Assembly: GCF_000091045.1 (NCBI RefSeq)
Contig: NC_006685.1
Coordinates: 2,031,201-2,095,200, forward strand
DNA from: Cryptococcus deneoformans JEC21
Lineage: Eukaryota; Basidiomycota; Tremellomycetes; Tremellales; Cryptococcaceae
Length of the DNA: 64,000 nt
Direction: 5' to 3'
Shown here: positions 1 through 13,232 of the stretch, in pieces
Numbering within the stretch: position 1 is the stretch's first letter
Layout: each line of letters starts with the position of its first letter
Made by a program: the position numbers and the translations under genes
Notes under the pieces: generated by a model
What the model saw: the letters and a program-made list of their open reading frames with translations, nothing else
Database searches by the model: none
What the model was told of the DNA's origin: nothing

Positions 1-1881
1 TGCAAAAAGGCAAACGGTTGAGATGTGGTATCTGGTTGTGAGTGGGGATAATACTGTTGAGCTGATTTGGAAAGATGTCTATATGTATCTCTAAAACTTC
101 GAAAAACACCTTGCGTAATATGCTTGCGCCTCGTATGCAAAAGAAATAAGAGATGACAACAACGACGGCAGCGGTAAACAAGGAGGGAAGAGCGGCAAGG
201 GGAAGAATCGAGGTAGAACCACCATCCTAGGCGTTGTATTTCCTTCTCCGTAATGTTCAGTTTTCCATTTAAGCCATCTACAAAGCTGTAGCCGCAAATT
301 CTCACCCGTGCCACCGCTTCCCCTACCGATCACTCCCATAATAATTATTCGTATCATTCAGCAAAGCAAACGAGCCGGTTGATTTCTCAACGACTACGAG
401 GAAGTCGATGCCATCTCATCAGCAGCAACAACAGGCCCAATTAATTGGGCTACAACTTCCTGCTCCCCCCGTCTCAACATACTTGAGCAATAGCTTCCAA
501 ATTTGTGACTATTTCTCCCGAGGCATTGTTTTTGCTTCATCCGACGTTTACGGCTTACTGCCCGCGCTACCCCGACTATTACATTATCTCTAATAAGAGA
601 GGCGCACTTTTATCCTCCCCCTCGACCAAGTCAATCTAACCAGCCTTTGAGGAAATTTCAAGCATCAGCAATGCAATGTGCATCATCATCATCAGAAGAT
701 AATATTATCTACATGCGCGTTCTTGTACCTATTTTGATATCGGTTATTATCATTGTGGCAATAGCTATTCCGAATGAACCAAAAGCCTCAAAAGCTTGTC
801 CTGGATTTCAAGGAGGCTGGCGGCGCTATAATATCTCCCTGAGCCCTTCTGCTGGTTACCTATTTGAATGATAAGAAACACAAACAGTCCGGCGGTTCTT
901 GGGATAATAACGGAGTTGGTTGTAACAATAACGACATCTAATACCTGAGCTAATAACTATCGAGATGCTGAGAAAAAGACACTTAATATGGTTTTTGCTG
1001 TGTTATTATTGTATACGTATTAATTGACTTACGATGCTATAATAATGATCATGCTTCATGGGCGAGTCGCCGGCCTTCCACAATGCAGTGGTGAACTTCA
1101 ATACTTAAAAGCAACAATCAACAGTAAGTTCTTTTCTTGAACCTTTTCCTGATATTTAATTAAGGTCTTTGAACTACGGGAAAAGAACAAACGGGGCTTT
1201 CGAGATCAAGTGTGCTACTCATGGATACTTGTTAAATGTAAATCTGATTTTGGTGGCTCAGACTCCACAAGGACCTTGTTCAGATCGAGTAGCAACTTAG
1301 CGATTGAGAAAAGCTCGCCGTATGCAGATGGAGGATCACTTGAACATGATTGGTTGGGCTATTATATGCATGAATGATGGGTTTCATGTTTTGCCTTCTG
1401 ATGATTGCGACTTTCTACTTCAACAGTAACCCATCTCATTAAAGTTGTAGATAAATACCTTTATACTTCAAGGTCATCGGCATATTTCATTTGGAAAAGA
1501 AGAACAACAAAGCAAGGAAAAAAGAAAGATAAGAAATTATTACGAAGTAGATTTTTTCAGTACAAGTGGTGCCGGTAGCTGCAATTTGTTAGTACTTATA
1601 CAATGGACGTTGCCATGCATGTGCCAGCTTTTTATACGCTACCATTTCCCCAAGTATTTACACTCACATATATGGAATATGCTTATTTGCTGAGTATCCA
1701 TGTACGATCACCACTCGCTGTGCGGTGGACCAGTGGTCGTGGGTGGACCTTGAAAGTGGAGGCAGAGCGCGACTTGGTCGATTCGTCCAAAACACATACG
1801 TCCGTCTGAGTCAGGCATTTCGTCATCTTTCAGTTTGATTATCTTTCATCTTTCTTTGTTATTATTCTTTCTCATACAACT
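1..1881. other. Intergenic, no gene seen
   Basis: Only short open frames occur on either strand, with no recognisable domain and no set of splice sites that joins them. The composition is AT-rich. It probably holds a flanking gene's untranslated region and the promoter of the RING gene that starts at 1882. Confidence 0.5.
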
Positions 1882-4672
1882 ATGCCGCGGAAAGCGGCTG
1901 TAGAGGACAACATATATCGTGCGTAACCTGAATCCTTGCCGTTCAGAATCCGAGCTGATGGCGGGACTCGCCAGTCGACGAGGCCGAAGACTTCATACTG
2001 TCTCATGCCAGCAGCATCGCCCCCTCACCGCCTCAATCCGACCAACAGCCAAAAGCCCAATCTGAGAGACTATCCGCCACTCGAAAGAAGATGGACTGGG
2101 AACATGAGATCAACACTCATCCTGACGAGCCTCTCGACGAAAGTTACCACCGATCTTTTAAGAAGAGAGAAGCGCTGGAGCGGGAGAAGGGTAAACGTCG
2201 CGAAGGTCAGGACGGGAACGAAACGGATGTAGTGGGGAAAGAAACACAGGTGGGTGATGATGATGATGACAGCGATGAGGAGAGGTGTATCATCTGTTTG
2301 ATGGGATTAAGAGATAGAACCATTGTCGGCGTATGCGGACACGAGTTCTGCGTAAGTCTATGCAACTGCGTTGGCGGGAACAGAGCTAATCATCCTTATT
2401 AGTTTGAATGCATAAGCATCTGGTCAAACCAAAGCCGGAAATGTCCTCTTTGCGCTGGGGCAATGGCACCATTTCTTTTGCATAATCTTGACGAGGAGGC
2501 GCCTACAAAAGTGAGTTAATGAGTCTTTCTATATGAGGTCTATTACTAACAAAAAAACCGCAGTTTTATCTCCCTCCTCTACCTTCTAAACCATCATCGC
2601 ATCTTGCTCGCCCTGGCCCTTCAAGAGAGAGGCTTCCAACGAGACGAGAGGAACGTCCGAGGTGGGGAGAGCGGGAGAAATTGGATCCTGATGAGTTGGA
2701 CATCCAAGTCAACCGTCGGAGGGAATTATACAAGCACGGTTTATTTGCCAAGGCACGTTATGAATGCTCTGCCCACTGGATTGTAATGTGTCTGACAAGT
2801 CCTATAGCATATCGCCTCCAACCGCCATACCCGCTTTCGAGCAAACCCCACCCCTCGGCAGATTGCCTCTGACCCCGAACTCGTCCAACGCGCCTCAGCA
2901 TTTATTCGGCGAGAGTTACGCATCTGGCCATCTCTTGATGTAGAGTTCTTTACGACTTACATCGTTTCGTTGTTGCGGACGATAGATATACGCTCAGAAG
3001 CGGTCGTCAGACTATTATCCGACTTCATGGATACCGTCGAGTTCCCTAATGGAGCAGAGCATTTTTGCCATGAATTATACTCGTACCTCAGGAGCCCATA
3101 TCGAGAACTGAAAGGGTATGATGGGATTGTTCAGGTATGTTACCTTGGACCACGTGTCATGATTAGTGGGCTGATCGAATCTCCCAGTACGATCCTATAC
3201 CACCTTCTAGACCACCAGCTTGCTCGCCACCGCCAACAAGGGGACGTTCACAATCTCGTTCAGTCTCCTCATATTCTTCTTACTTATCCTACTCTTACTC
3301 TTCTCGATCATCCTCGCGTTCAATCAGTCCTCGTCCTCGTTCTTACTATCGCAATAGATCACCTCCACGCCGATACCCTTCCCCCCCTATCCAGCGTTCC
3401 CGCTCTTGGTCTCGATGTCCTCCGCGGAGAAGAAGAGCCGGTCCGAACTATGAGGATGAACATGATTACACGCGGTATCGTGATTCTATCAGACGGCGGG
3501 GCAGGGGTCGAGGGCGTGTTCCAGATAGAAGGCGGGAACACACGGGTTCAGGAGGAAGAACGAAGAGACTTCGGCCGTATGAGTTCGAAAGGGTACGTGA
3601 CAGAGAACGAGGCTCAAGGGCACATACGCGGACTGATGGAGGAGGCATGCGGGCATGGGGCAGTGACAATGGCAGGAGTCAAATCGAGGATGAACGCGAG
3701 GAACGGCCCGAAAAGAAGCAAAGGATAGAGCTATTCCCTTCGCCGCCTCGCCCAGCGAAGAAGGGGTTAGATGATGGTGAGGATAATCCTACGACAACCA
3801 ACCGACGCGACATACCACCTCATATGCCCTCACCACCTTCCCTCGCTTCACGTCTAGGACCAACTGTACCTGAATGTCCTATCCCTCCACAAAACAACTC
3901 GAAAGGTCGAATGGAGAGGGATTTGCCCCCTCATATGGCTGGGAGAAAACTTTCTATCAAAGGGGCGGCCGTCACGAAAGCACCGACAAATCAGCCTGGA
4001 ATGAATTTACGGGAAAAGCTTGTAAAGGCCAAAGCGGAGGCTGCTCAAGACAAAGTCAATCTGTCAAACCAAACCGAGACTTCGCAGAGAATCAGCAGAG
4101 TTGCATCGGAGTCTGTTCCTGGATCAAAGACAGCAGAGCAGCAAGGAGCCTCCAAGTTATCGTTACGTGAACGATTGGAACGAGCTAAAGCCGAAGCAAA
4201 ATCAAAGATTCAGCCCGGCATACCTCCTCCCGACTATGCTAACAGCGCTAACTATCCCAATGTCACCCTCCCGGTTCTTACCCCTCCGCCAGGAGCACCA
4301 CCATTATCACCGTCGTCCGTTGCACAACTTCCCTCTATTAAAGAAGATGCCAACGTACAAGCCCTCCGGGCGAAGCTTCAGTCTCGCCTCAAATCTCAAC
4401 GGGAACGTTCTTTGTCGCACAATCCTGTAGGAGACGTTCGTTCTGGGGCTGCTTCGACCTCAGCCTCAACCTCTGTCCCAAGTGCAGAGAACAGTGAGGT
4501 CACAAACCCTAAAGAGATTAAAGAGAAAGGTCTAGAAGCTACGATGAATAGAGCTCTGCGCAGTATCACCGAGGAAGAACGGAAGAAGGAAATTAGGCGA
4601 CGGTTGATGGTGGCCAAGGTGAAGGAAGCAGAAACCGATGCGGAAAGGAAGATGAGGGAAGGGGAGAGATGA
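1882..4672 (+). CDS. Topors-like RING-finger E3 ubiquitin ligase
   Basis: Predicted E3 ligase of the Topors type, probably nuclear. Six exons (1882-1918, 1975-2351, 2403-2510, 2564-2752, 2808-3134, 3188-4672) join in phase to 840 residues. A C3HC4 RING spans about residues 117-155: CIIC, then CGHEFC, then CPLC; an intron splits it after the CGHEFC cysteine. The conserved segment after the RING (HIASNRHTRFR and an RRELRIWPSLD stretch) is what separates Topors-like proteins from generic RING proteins. The C-terminal half is Arg/Ser-rich (SR-like), then carries three related basic helical repeats (LREKLVKAKAEA, LRERLERAKAEA, LRAKLQSRLKSQ). The start MPRKAAVEDN was chosen because its 37-nt exon splices in phase across a 56-bp intron with a CTGAT branch point. 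Intron 4 is GC-AG. The substrate is unknown. Confidence 0.85.
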
Positions 4673-5057
4673 GAGCTGTACTCTATGCGGAGTAAATTAT
4701 AGGACAAAAGAGTAAAAGTTGTCGCAAACTCCACAAGATCTTGTCTCATCAAATGAAATAGCTTCATATGCATATTGTTGTTGATGAATCCTCTACCTCT
4801 CCCGGCAGATGACATCAAATTCATTGTTGCAGTTTACAATACATCTACGTCCGCAACTCATGCTTATGTTGAAAAATTAAAGAGGAAGAAGATTGTATCT
4901 ATGCGATAAGATTTATGTTTGAGTTTCTTGAATTCTGACGTCTTCTTCCAACTGTCCGTCTTCCGTCTCTTCGATTCCATCTCACCTTCCATTTCCTCAT
5001 CCTTCATCATACATCAATTCATCATTCCTCATGACCAAACCACTCGTTCTTTCATTC
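4673..5057. other. Convergent 3' spacer
   Basis: Spacer between the RING gene (+) and the carrier gene (-). It contains a T/C-rich stretch around 4920-5050 that fits the 3' ends of both transcripts. No coding signal is seen. Confidence 0.5.
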
Positions 5058-7288
5058 TTAAACTCCCAGCATCCTCTTCGACTCCTCATACACAATCCAG
5101 CTGACACCCACTGCGGGGCCCACCTTCAATATACTAGGCAGTAACCCTTTATAAAGGCCTCTCCATCCTTCATTCTTGAGGGTCTGCTGCATAACGTCGC
5201 GGAAACCAGTGTATTGATGTGGATGGCCAGATGAGCCAGAAGCCTGAAGTCGTGTTCGAAGGAGGTTGACAGCTGTAAGTGGAGAGGAAGGCAGGGATCA
5301 GTCTTCAGCTATGTGACGCTGATAACGAGAAAGATGGGGAGAAAGAGGGATGGAACGGAGAGAAAGGGACTTACGATAAACAGTCGCAGCGCCAATAGAA
5401 CCTGAAAGCGCTCCAAACGAGAGTACAGCAAATACCGGCGGCTCATCCGCCTTTGTCGACCGACAATACGCCGTCTTGAGTGTCTCATATGTTCCCATAT
5501 CAATCGCACTGTACGGGAAAACGCCGACCAGACCCAGCGTCAGTCCGCGATAATATGTCCTGACCCCTCCTGCTCTCCACATTTCCTTTGCTGTCTTGAC
5601 CACATGTTCCCATCCTTGGTTCGGGCCAATATCACTTTGTATCCGCGTTTTGAGGGTTTCGAGACCGTAAATGGCCAATTGGGAGGTGATACCACCTACG
5701 CCGCCAGAGATGAAACGGGAAGATGAGGAAAGTTCTGACGGATCTGAGACTTTATCCCAGTATTTGGCGAGGAATTTTTTGGATTGTTCATATGAGACGA
5801 ATTTGATAGCGGATTCCTATGCAGCTATGAGCTTTAACATCTTGAGAGCGCCGAGAAAGAGGGATACTTACAGGGAGGATCTTTGTCACGTTCAATCCAT
5901 TCCCAACCCAGAACGCTCTCAATCCCCCACCTTCCATATAAATCCTCTGCACCGCTCCCCACAGATTCGTCACCGCCCTGAAACCATTTTGTAAAGGATG
6001 GTTGATTTGTGGATGACGATTGAAAGCAGAAAAATCATCAGTCGTGATGAGGTAGACTTTCAACCTGTCGAATGGAGCTGTCACCGTCCGCGAGACGCCA
6101 CCGGCAATGGCACCCGCCAGGAGGAACCTCCATGCCTCATGCCTATCTTCCTGCACGACTTCAACGTCCTCGTCGTATGGTCCGGGGGTGTCGGCAAACT
6201 CTTCGTCTTCTTCTTTATGTTGTTTTGGGGGGTGGAAGAATCCAGCGGCGGTAGATGTTTGAGGTGAGTTGGGGGCTTTGGGGAAGGAGATGCTTATATC
6301 GCCTTCTTTGTCGACGCGAGCGGCACCTCGGCCGTCAGAAAATCGTTTCCGGACTTGGTAGACTATAGGAAATTAGTTTAGTAGGAAGACAAGGACGGTA
6401 TGCTTACATTTGTAGATTTCAAATGGCGTCGCTTTTCTGGGCAACATGATCAGGAAATCTCTGAAATCGGCGAACGTAAGGTACAACCCCTCTTCTGAAC
6501 CTCCCTGCGAGGGCCCTTTAGGTAAGCCTTCTTTGTTAGAGGGACTGGCGAGGAAATGGACAAGATCAGAAACAGTTGCCGGCGTGACGTCCACCCCTGA
6601 ACGAGAAAGTGCGGCTCTCATCTCTTGCGCGTCAAGACGGCCGTCGGCGTTATGATCCAGTTCCTGGAAGATATCCCACAACTCTCTTTCCTTATCCCAT
6701 AAGAACCGCCTGAAATCTTGCCACGCGATACCTTTTCCCTTTAAATTCTTCATTTCCGGCTCAAGGTCATCAGGTCCACCCCATAATGAACTATCCGGTC
6801 TCTCCTCGCTAATACGCTTGACCAATTCTTCTTCGTAGAGCCTTCTTAACCTCTCAGCGCGCTCAGGCGACAGGGCCGCAGTGGTACCCTGGCCAGGAAG
6901 CTGCATCTTTTTTGTCGGTGTGGGTTCGTCGCCATCAGGAATGGATGGAAGGGCGGGAAGAGATTTCCAGAGCGCCCTGAGTTTTGAAGCTCTTGCGGCA
7001 GGACCTTCACTGGCGCGGAACTCGGCAAGAGTGGGACGATGGTCCGAAAAGATGTCGGGTCCGGGGGCTTCGCGAAGGCACATAGGTTGAGGAGGAGGTG
7101 TTGGGTCGGTAGGTAAGGGGTGAAATGATGAGTCAGTGTGGGGTGGATGGGGTGAGAGGGTGTAATGGGGTTCGGAGGATGAGGATGAGGATGAGGTTGG
7201 CATATCATCTATCTTAACGTCTGGGAGCGAGTTGTCAGTTTTCTACGCCTGAGTGTGGGAGCGTACCTCTTTCCGATTGATCTGACAT
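5058..7288 (-). CDS. EF-hand mitochondrial carrier (SCaMC / ATP-Mg-Pi type, SLC25)
   Basis: Inner-membrane carrier with a calcium-sensing N-terminal domain, like yeast Sal1 and animal SCaMC; expected to exchange ATP-Mg or ADP for phosphate. Five exons (7288-7267, 7220-6408, 6362-5872, 5816-5375, 5272-5058) give 660 residues. One canonical EF-hand loop is visible (residues 196-207, DHNADGRLDAQE); a second helix-loop region is degenerate and holds an insertion. Three SLC25 repeats follow: PFDRLK, then GLETLK (Gly replaces the usual Pro), then PVNLLR. The start MSDQSER comes from a 22-nt exon joined in phase to the long second exon; a downstream in-frame Met at 7203 is the fallback start. The Pro-rich, Ser-rich N-terminus is poorly conserved. 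Two leader introns lie upstream. Confidence 0.88.
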
Positions 7289-7368
7289 CTGTTTTGTCTC
7301 AACAGGGTTACGGCTTGAATAGAAACAACTACAGCAGCTAGTCGCCGATAAATAATTTTAATGAAGTG

Positions 7369-7620
7369 AGTATCTCTTCCTGGAAGAACCTATCGATTGC
7401 CTGCGATTCCTCGGTTAGCAGTTGCTCTTGACATAACATAGCTGCGCTCACCTGGTTGTCTCGAGAGGTATGGCTCAAAGAGAACAACAAAAGCAGCTGT
7501 TTACCGGGGAGTAATTCCGGTACAGTACTCTTCCTGGAAAGACCTGATGACTAAATTGTTTCCTTTGGTAAGCTACACTCTGATGCTTCCCGCATGGCAC
7601 GTACTGCACTCACCTGGTAG
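7369..7620 (-). repeat. Duplicated pair of 5'-leader introns
   Basis: Upstream of the carrier start, on its strand, two intron-like units follow one another: 7613-7534 (80 bp) and 7451-7380 (72 bp). Both begin ACCAG|GTGAGYGCAG and both end TTCCAG|GAAGAG, while their interiors have diverged; the second has a CTAAC branch site. They are separated by an 82-nt putative non-coding exon. The simplest reading is a 5' untranslated region interrupted by two introns that arose by duplication. Transcript data are needed to confirm that they are spliced. Confidence 0.5.
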
Positions 7621-7640
7621 GCGTGTATGTGGAAAAATTG

Positions 7641-9118
7641 GATGCAAGAGATGAATGAAATCGATATAATGACGAATGATAACGCTCGCTTTCGTTGAAT
7701 TCAAGTTTTTGGCGCGCTGAGTGATGACGGCGGGCCCGGATGAAGCGAGGAGTTTACTAAATACTTACTTATATTTGTTATGGCTAGCCTTCGCTGGCAG
7801 ATGTTGCACAAACGTCTATTCTGGAGTTGTAGAGGATAATGTATGGAGTATTTGTGAAAGATGCGTCCATATCACCAGACATCTTGTGTTCTCCATGCAT
7901 CCATCCGTGTCCACCAACATCTGGAAGCGTACCAGACGGCTTCTCATTGGGCCGCTTATTCCCGACACCACGCAGCTGGGTAGTACTAGGCTCCGTACCA
8001 CCGAATGCTTACATTCGTTCATACACTGGTAATTCTTTTTGATCTTTTCATTCGTTCCATGGGTTCACATTCAATTTTGGAATTCCCTAATGTATGTAAA
8101 AGCACCCTATAGACATTCAACATGATCATACAATGAAGACCTTATGCCACCACCCGCCCTCCCCATTTAGCGCAAGCTCCAAGATATGATGCTCGACACA
8201 TCAAATAACTCGGCCAAATCGATTGGCCTTTTGGCTCGTGGAAAACAGATATTTTTCAAGCACTTTGTCTTTCTGATCAACGTCGTTTACATTTTTGATC
8301 TCCATGAAGGGAGTAATAGGGAAGGGTTTCCGATCCGCCATCATTTTTATCCAGACGAAAGAAAAAAAAAATGTTAAGAAGGGCGAGGCATAAGTTTGAT
8401 TAAAATAATGAAAACGATGGGTGGTGTCATGTGGGAGCAACGAAAGGAAAGTGACGATAGTAAGGTTGGTGGTACTATGTCCCGATTGATAATTTCGTTG
8501 TATAGAGTTTCTTATCAGAACTGAATACTGTACAGTATATGATAATTGCTTCAACTGTGGGTGAACAAAGAAATATTTGACTACTCAGATACATACAAGA
8601 ACGCAGCCGGCGATTTACTACGATACAACAAAGCCAACCACAAGACCGTTATCATCGATCCACTGGGCTCAATATTGGCCCAAAATAATACTACCCATCG
8701 AATCACAACCTATCGACCTCGCCTTTCTACATCCCTGATCAAACCTCGCTCATGAGATGGAGCTTGATGGGACGTTGGTCGATAAACTCGTAATGAGATC
8801 TATCTACGACCAATGATTGGATTGGTGATGCGGCCATTGTTCATCACTTGGTGTCTTGTAACGGTGCACAGGCCGGCTAGAAGAGGACAGAAGACCGATG
8901 AACAGAAGGGGCAATTAGCCAAGTCGGGATTCGAAACGATAGGCGTGAACTTACAACTCGTCAACAAGACTCTCGTCATCTTTTAACATAGTCTCTTTCA
9001 TTGATTTCATATTCCGTCCTCCCTCCCTCTTCATTATACTTACAGGTAGCAGTTATAGATAAATCCGCGTATACAATTGTATGTAGTCAAAGATCGTAAG
9101 CCCAACGACTTCAACGCT
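7641..9118. other. Gene-poor spacer, nothing identified
   Basis: About 1.5 kb upstream of the carrier gene and downstream of the 326-residue orphan gene. Open frames such as 8201-8554 (-) and 8546-8755 (+) show no domain, no codon-use signal and no splice pattern. A non-coding RNA cannot be excluded. Confidence 0.4.
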
Positions 9119-10258
9119 TTATTTGCTGTCTTCCTTCATCAGCCCCCTGCATGGCTGCTTCGCCTTCGCGAGGTTGACCGCATGAACGGCAACCCAAATG
9201 AGCACACCGACACATGCGCCTGAAATAGGATCAAATAATGATTAGCAGCTGCTATATGCCGATGGTGAAAAGAATACGAGGAAAGGCGTCCTTACAGATT
9301 CACATGATGATATGTCAGGTTGAAATCTTCTGTCGGTCACTTGGCTGTATGTCGGCTGTTGATTCGATTGCTGTTGTTGAGACTGTTGACCTTGCTGAGG
9401 GCGATAACGGAAGTACGATAGGATGCGGGTGCTCATCGGTGTAGACGGTGGTGAGGTGAACTGTAAAGAGGAAAGCACTGTCAGTTTGAAAACAAAGGTC
9501 GTGGAAGAGGACGAGTTTGAAGCATAATCACGTACTCGACAGGTCTCAGGCCTTTGCACAGGGAAAACTATGGTTTTTGCGGCAGATTCACCGCCTGTTT
9601 CTCGAGGTAGTGGGCCTATGACCTCGGTGACGATCGGTGGAAACTGTAACCTCAACGCTGTCCTCAATTCCTCTATGCTCCAGGTCCTCTGTGGCTCTCC
9701 TTCTTTCTTCATCACATAGATCCCAATTAAAGCTTCTTGGGATATGACGATCTGACGCACATTGGGGAAGACATCGGTATATGACCTAGGGAGGCCTGAA
9801 TACTCTTTGTAACCCAGCATTGCGATTCGCCACATCTCTTCCATATTGTCAATCTCCAGAACCTTCACGTAGCTTAAAGCTTTCTGCTTTCTCTTCCACG
9901 TCTTTGATCGGAAGTCAAGGCCTTTCAGTAGACCTTTGCTAGTCTTAACATAGTGGTACAGGTGAGGTATGACGAGATCATAGACCTCGGAGCACAAGGT
10001 GAGCGCTTTGAGTGGCTCAATGTCGGAGAAGTGTTGAAGAATGATGTCGTGTACAGGGGCAAGCTTGTCTAGTCTCGGCAGTTGTGTGAAAGACGGCGGA
10101 AGGCTGTATTCGTCCACTGGCGCGTAGAGTTCGTATTCGGCATCGGGAGAATGGTAAGTGGCGTTGGTGTATGGGTTGGTGGCGACTAAAGCTGCAGAAG
10201 TCCGACGAGGGGAGTACGCTGGTGGGGGAAAGAACGGCTGCTTCCCACTAATAGACAT
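9119..10258 (-). CDS. Orphan protein with F-box-like N-terminal region and C-terminal membrane anchor
   Basis: Not assigned to a named family. Three exons (10258-9536, 9460-9304, 9219-9119) give 326 residues. After a Pro-rich start, a segment near residues 60-100 (PVHDIILQHF, then LKALTLCSEVYDLVIPHL) resembles the F-box-like helices common in tremellomycete paralogue families. A Gln-rich linker follows, then a strongly hydrophobic tail (VGVLIWVAVHAV) that suggests a tail anchor. The last exon depends on a GTGAAT donor. A nearby GTAAGG donor would put the tail in another frame and end the protein without a membrane segment, so the C-terminus is uncertain. The start MSISGKQPFF is the first Met of the open frame. 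Confidence 0.6.
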
Positions 10259-11152
10259 TGTGCTTGCTTGTCTTACAAAGGCGATAGAGATGTGGGGTGG
10301 CCTCTGTTAACCCGATACAGCGGGTAAATAATACAATGAGCGAGGTGCTGGGCGGGAACTCGATAAAGTTTCCTCTTCTTCCTCGTCGGGGCCTGTCTAC
10401 TCGTTAAAATAACCTAGCAGAGTATAGAGGTGTCGTTGAATGAAGATCGGAAGCTGACAGCGGCGAATGTTGAGGTGATCAGACAGTGTTCTTTGGAAAA
10501 TAGCACGCATGACGAAGGTACTCACCTTCTCATAAGCGAGTCTCGTGATCGTACGACGAAGGAGTCGACATCCAATCTGGCTTGACTAGTGTGCAGGTTA
10601 GCTGCATATTTTTGGTGTCATGAATACTTTGGTAATAGCCGCTGGATTTTTCACTGCAGGTGGTCATCAAGCAAGCTAATCGGACATGGAACGGGAAGTG
10701 TTGGGCTCGTGCGTGAGTAGACTCACGAGCAAACACCGAGATACTCGGGCCATCCGGCAACTAACTGCCCAGCTCTTGCCGGCCGCTATCAACCAAGCTG
10801 TTTGCTTGCATACGTAACAGCAGTGCGCGTCTGGCGTTGTTCATTACAACAACGACCCTGAACAGGGTTAGTCGCGTCTCGGATCTCGCCGAACTATGAG
10901 TCTTCGAAATTGTCGGACTTGCCTTATCGCCGAAAAGCGATTGCTCCCGTTCACCGGACACTCGCCACTGCTTTTTGGTAGTCGGCAATTCGGCAATATA
11001 TTGTCGGGGCGAGCACTCGCTCCCAGCGCCTCTGCTGGCGAGGGGCCGCGGTGGTCGACTTTGACATTCTCGAGTGAATAACGTCTTTTCTTCTTGCTCT
11101 TCAAAAAACTCTCCTTAAAAGCTACCTACCCCTCACCACCCTACATCCGACA
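10259..11152. promoter_or_regulatory. Divergent promoter region before RPL12
   Basis: This 894-bp spacer separates the orphan gene (-) from RPL12 (+). The last 70 bp before the RPL12 start are pyrimidine-rich, as is usual for ribosomal-protein genes. No gene was recognised here. Confidence 0.45.
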
Positions 11153-12220
<1,068 letters not shown>

Positions 12221-13232
12221 ACTTTTGGGCGTACTCGTAAGGGGCGTGTAGGATAGGGGATGCATGGCTTCACAGACACACATTTTTTGAACAGGGAGTG
12301 GTTTGAGTGACAATGCGGTCGGAATAAGGTGTGAGGCTGCTTGAAGTCGGGTGTTAGGATGAGAAGCTTTCGGCAATCTCAGCGGCCCATTCTACTAACT
12401 GTTCCTTTGTTTTATTTGGGAGACGCAGACGACAAGTGTTTTGCATGACTGAACGTTTGGTTTGCACGAAGAGCCATGCGATCGACCCCGTTTGTCGTCT
12501 CGGCTCGTCTACTGTCGAAACTCGGAACTGACCAGCGCCTATCCGAAACCTGAGACCAATCCTCGTTGAATTTCCAGGAGGATTATTTTCATTGTCACTT
12601 TCGTTACTCTGACGCCGGTTGTAGCAGTTTTTGTCAAGCTACAACATTTGAAGAGAACTTGAGAAAATTGATGGTGTTTTCGGAAGTACTCACTGAGGCT
12701 GCTTCGATAATGCCGACTGTTGCTGCTGCCTTCTATTTCAACACAGTTTCAACGAGCCGACCTAACAAGCTGAGATAAAATATGAGTCAAGAATGTATCG
12801 TGATATAGGGTTTTGGTACCCCACACAGTTCACAAATAAGAGTAGGAATCGCAAAGTTGCAAAATATGTTATCATGCAACATGATCCGCCATACTACAAC
12901 AAACTCTACTTTCCCAGATATATTTTATAACTGCTCTTCCGCTGGGCTCGATGAAAGTGGTTGAAGGGCTTCTTCGAAAATTCACTTTGCCGTCGGAGAT
13001 GCGCGCCTCTCTTTCGAGCGTCCTACTGTTGATGTCATCGTTTTCTGGAGCATTCTCTCGTCTTCGAGTTCTTTGAGAGATCGATTTACGTACGTATTGC
13101 CTTCCCGTATAACCACTCAAGTTCGTGACTGCATTCTCGGAAGACTGAACCATATATTAGATCATTCATATACACCTTCATCTAACCTAGATATACAAAT
13201 ACATACACCTCTCGGAAGACAGGAAATATATC
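12221..13232. other. Spacer between RPL12 and OPI10
   Basis: About 1 kb with only short frames (for example 12566-12778 +). It holds the RPL12 3' end and the OPI10 promoter. No RNA gene or repeat is recognised. Confidence 0.45.

Noticed and set aside
4396..4824. 142-codon minus-strand frame
   Set aside because: It is antisense to the RING gene, with no domain or splice support.
7546..7592. Box C/D-like TGATGA and CTGA on the + strand
   Set aside because: The spacing is too short for a snoRNA, there is no closing stem, and the sequence is better explained as part of a duplicated leader intron.
8925..8960. tRNA T-arm-like GGGATTCGAAAC
   Set aside because: The flanks do not pair as a T stem, and no D or anticodon arm could be built on either strand.
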